A stretch of 64,000 nt of DNA from Eutreptiella sp. 'Long Island Sound 2002' (lineage: Eukaryota > Euglenozoa > Euglenophyceae > Eutreptiales > Eutreptiaceae). This document shows, piece after piece, positions 62,303 to 64,000 of this stretch. Made by a program: the position numbers and the translations under genes. Every line of letters starts with the position of its first letter. Positions within the stretch are counted from its first letter, which is position 1. The stretch spans positions 58,374,427-58,438,426 of the forward strand of contig OZ038387.1 in assembly GCA_964036045.1 (NCBI GenBank), read 5' to 3'. Under the pieces are notes generated by a model. That model was not told the DNA's origin, made no database searches, and saw only the letters and a program-made list of their open reading frames with translations.

Positions 62303-62748
62303 ACTCAGAAGAAAAAGCAGTCCTACGGCGCAGTGATACTTCTTGCAGGGCAGGGAGGGAAGGGACTATGTGTGCATGACGTTGTGCCCAGCCACCATGG
62401 GGTAACTAAAACAAAGTGTGATGAAGGGGTTACATGAAAGGTAACACAGGGGGTAACTAATAGAGACAAAGTGGGATTGGAAGGGGGCATGGTTACCCGG
62501 GTAACACCCCAAGGGTTACAGCGGTGGTAACAAAAACAATTAACAACCAGAGCGCTCGGGTAACACATACATGTTACCGGTAACATAGGAAGTCCCTCAG
62601 GTAACACATTGGTAACACCGTCGGTAACATGTGTTACCCGGGTAACAAGCATGTTACCCCGTTCGAAAAATAAAAAAGGTCAAATATCTTCACCTGTTTT
62701 CTGGGGCAGAAATGGGTTACCCAGACCACATGGATCCCTGAGTACTAA
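62303..62748. repeat. GGTAAC-motif block downstream of the transposase
   Basis: At least twelve GGTAAC/GTTACC sites between 62400 and 62660, several as back-to-back palindromes (GTTACCCGGGTAAC at 62490 and 62633). No coding. A last GGTTACCC is at 62714, just inside the right inverted repeat. Confidence 0.85.
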
Positions 62749-62766
62749 CCCTAGATAAAGGAATAT

Positions 62767-62970
62767 TGGGTTGGGCCTTGCATTTTTGCCTCTTTGCCTT
62801 TGCTCTCAAGATCACATCACATCACATCACTCTAGCCATCCAGCCACCCAGCCGCCCAGCCACGCAGCCACCTAGCTAGCCGCCCAGCCACCCAGCCACC
62901 AAACCACCTAGCCACCTGGCCATCATGTTGCGTTGGGCCTTGCATTTTGCCTGCTCTCAAGATCACATGA
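62767..62970. repeat. ~165-bp tandem duplication with CCACCCAGC minisatellite
   Basis: GTTGGGCCTTGCATTTT...CTCTCAAGATCACAT occurs at about 62770-62818 and again at 62932-62967. Between them is a CCACCCAGC / CCACCTAGC array (62820-62925), matching the one on the left side of the element, plus short ATCAC and ATGATG runs. Confidence 0.85.
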
Positions 62971-62984
62971 TGATGATGATGTGT

Positions 62985-63140
62985 CCAACACAAAAAAAAT
63001 TTTCAACGGAAAACTTTTTGTTCCACACAACAATTTCATGTTGAAAATTTTTTTTCAACACAACAATTTTTGTGTTCGAAAATTTTGTGTTGAAAAAAAA
63101 ACTTTGTGTTGAAAATTTTTTTGTGTTGAAGTATGCCACA
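62985..63140. repeat. AT-rich hairpin-forming repeat (GTGTTGAAAATTTT)
   Basis: Repeated TGTTGAAAATTTTTTT and ACACAACAATTT in both orientations, including a hairpin TGTTGAAAA / TTTTCAACA. Low complexity, non-coding. Confidence 0.8.
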
Positions 63141-64000
63141 TTGTGTGTCTTCAGCTGCACGTGAAGTTAAAATTAATGAATTAAATTGAGCATGGGAGGG
63201 AGGGGGCGTCATTTTGCACTTCAAAAGAGGCCACACAACCTAGTGGCCCCAAATGCATTGGCATACATAGCCACAAGTCAAAAGGGGATGGCTTGCACCC
63301 CTAGGGACCCCAAGTGTGGCCGTTTTCCCTTCATTTTCCTTGATTTTGGCCAAATTCCCCCCCAGCCATTTCTTGCGAGCCGTGGCCAGCCAAGGGGGGG
63401 GGGGGTCAACCCACCCAACCGCGGCTAGGAACACCCCCACTACGGCCAGCAACTGGAAAAACACACACCTTGTAGCTGCCATAGAAGCACTGTGAAAGGT
63501 GAGGCGTTACATTGCTCCATGAACAATATTTGTTTTCTGCAAACACACTTGACAAGTGTATGCATAGTGGCCGCCGTAACGGACACCATGGTTCATGAAG
63601 CCCAATGCATGTCTCGTGCCCCAACATGTGTATATGCGTGTGCATCACACACAAGACGGGCCAATCCACACAATGCACACAACACAAAGCATGGTACATG
63701 GCATTGCGTCTATCCCGCCAGCACGCTTGTCTTCTTGGTTTGTAGCAAGGCCATGGCCTCGTGTCCCAACTCTTGTGCTGCCTTCGTCCTGCCTATGGGT
63801 TCTTGTGGGCGTGTGCTCACCTAAGCAAATAACAACATCCATCTAGAGAGGACCATGAAATACCTGCATCCACTGAATATCCACCCAAGAAGCAGCAGGG
63901 ATTGACAGCAATCATCCAAAGAGCACCAACAAAGAACAACCCTCATCCGGAGATCACTAGGAAATAACATGATCCATGTAGAGAGTACCAAGACATAGCA
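63141..64000. other. Right-edge stretch, no gene recognised
   Basis: Short frames only, with no splice pattern or family motif. A G run is at about 63397-63406. The last 200 bases are AC/GA-rich with imperfect repeats of GAGAGTACCA / GAGAGGACCA type. Confidence 0.45.

Larger units (their letters stand above)
56639..62766. mobile_element. Composite piggyBac-like element, ~6.1 kb
   Basis: ATATTCCTTTATCTAGGG at 56639-56656 returns as a perfect inverted repeat at 62749-62766. Between them are an accessory multi-exon gene (57209-60306) and a piggyBac-type transposase (60920-62302), both on the plus strand, with GGTAAC/GTTACC motifs filling the spacers. The outermost ATAT on both sides could be a 4-bp target duplication. 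Caution: canonical piggyBac ends have TTAA then CCC at the outside, whereas here CCCTAG is on the inner side, so this repeat may be subterminal and the true ends may differ. Confidence 0.65.

Overview
This 64-kb window is nuclear DNA from a eukaryote. It has split genes with GT-AG introns, long introns full of microsatellites, TIR elements and retroelement relics, no operons, and a piggyBac-type transposase. The DGNAYTKEEFIE(x)YGG-type motif at the end of the largest gene and the very low gene density suggest a unicellular alga or other protist. That assignment is inference; the lineage cannot be fixed from the sequence alone.

The left two thirds (about 2.46-44.6 kb, minus strand) read best as one 42-kb gene. 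Hand splicing gives 21 exons whose phases all agree, 4,638 nt of CDS including the stop and about 1,545 aa. Its order is a Gly/Lys-rich N-terminus, a SPRY domain, an SF1B (UPF1/IGHMBP2-like) RNA helicase core with all expected motifs, a charged linker and a long Gln/Pro/Tyr-rich low-complexity tail. About 89% of the locus is intron. One 11.4-kb intron holds an 8.35-kb higher-order tandem array of seven ~1.06/1.23-kb units and stacked inverted-repeat elements. Another intron (14.66-18.92 kb) holds an AT-richer, frameshifted gene relic. A further minus-strand gene, not recognised, lies left of 2 kb.

From 44.6 to 47.2 kb is a divergent intergenic region and a possible small plus-strand gene of unknown function. 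From 47.7 to 50.05 kb is mobile-element territory: large palindromes, an ORF with a DUF6729-like zinc-binding pattern, a SANT/Myb-like Pro-rich ORF, and a 0.67-kb inverted-repeat element with internal repeats. From 50 to 56.4 kb there are few recognisable genes: a 1.2-kb inverted-repeat element carrying a cysteine/histidine-rich ORF between 15-bp direct repeats, and a decayed reverse transcriptase.

The right end (56.6-62.8 kb) looks like a ~6.1-kb composite element bounded by a perfect 18-bp inverted repeat. It carries an apparently intact piggyBac-like transposase and a seven-segment accessory gene of about 756 aa. All its spacers and most introns are packed with a GGTAAC/GTTACC motif that I do not see in bulk elsewhere. 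This element, the 1.2-kb element and the SPRY-UPF1 gene with its intronic array are the most unusual content.
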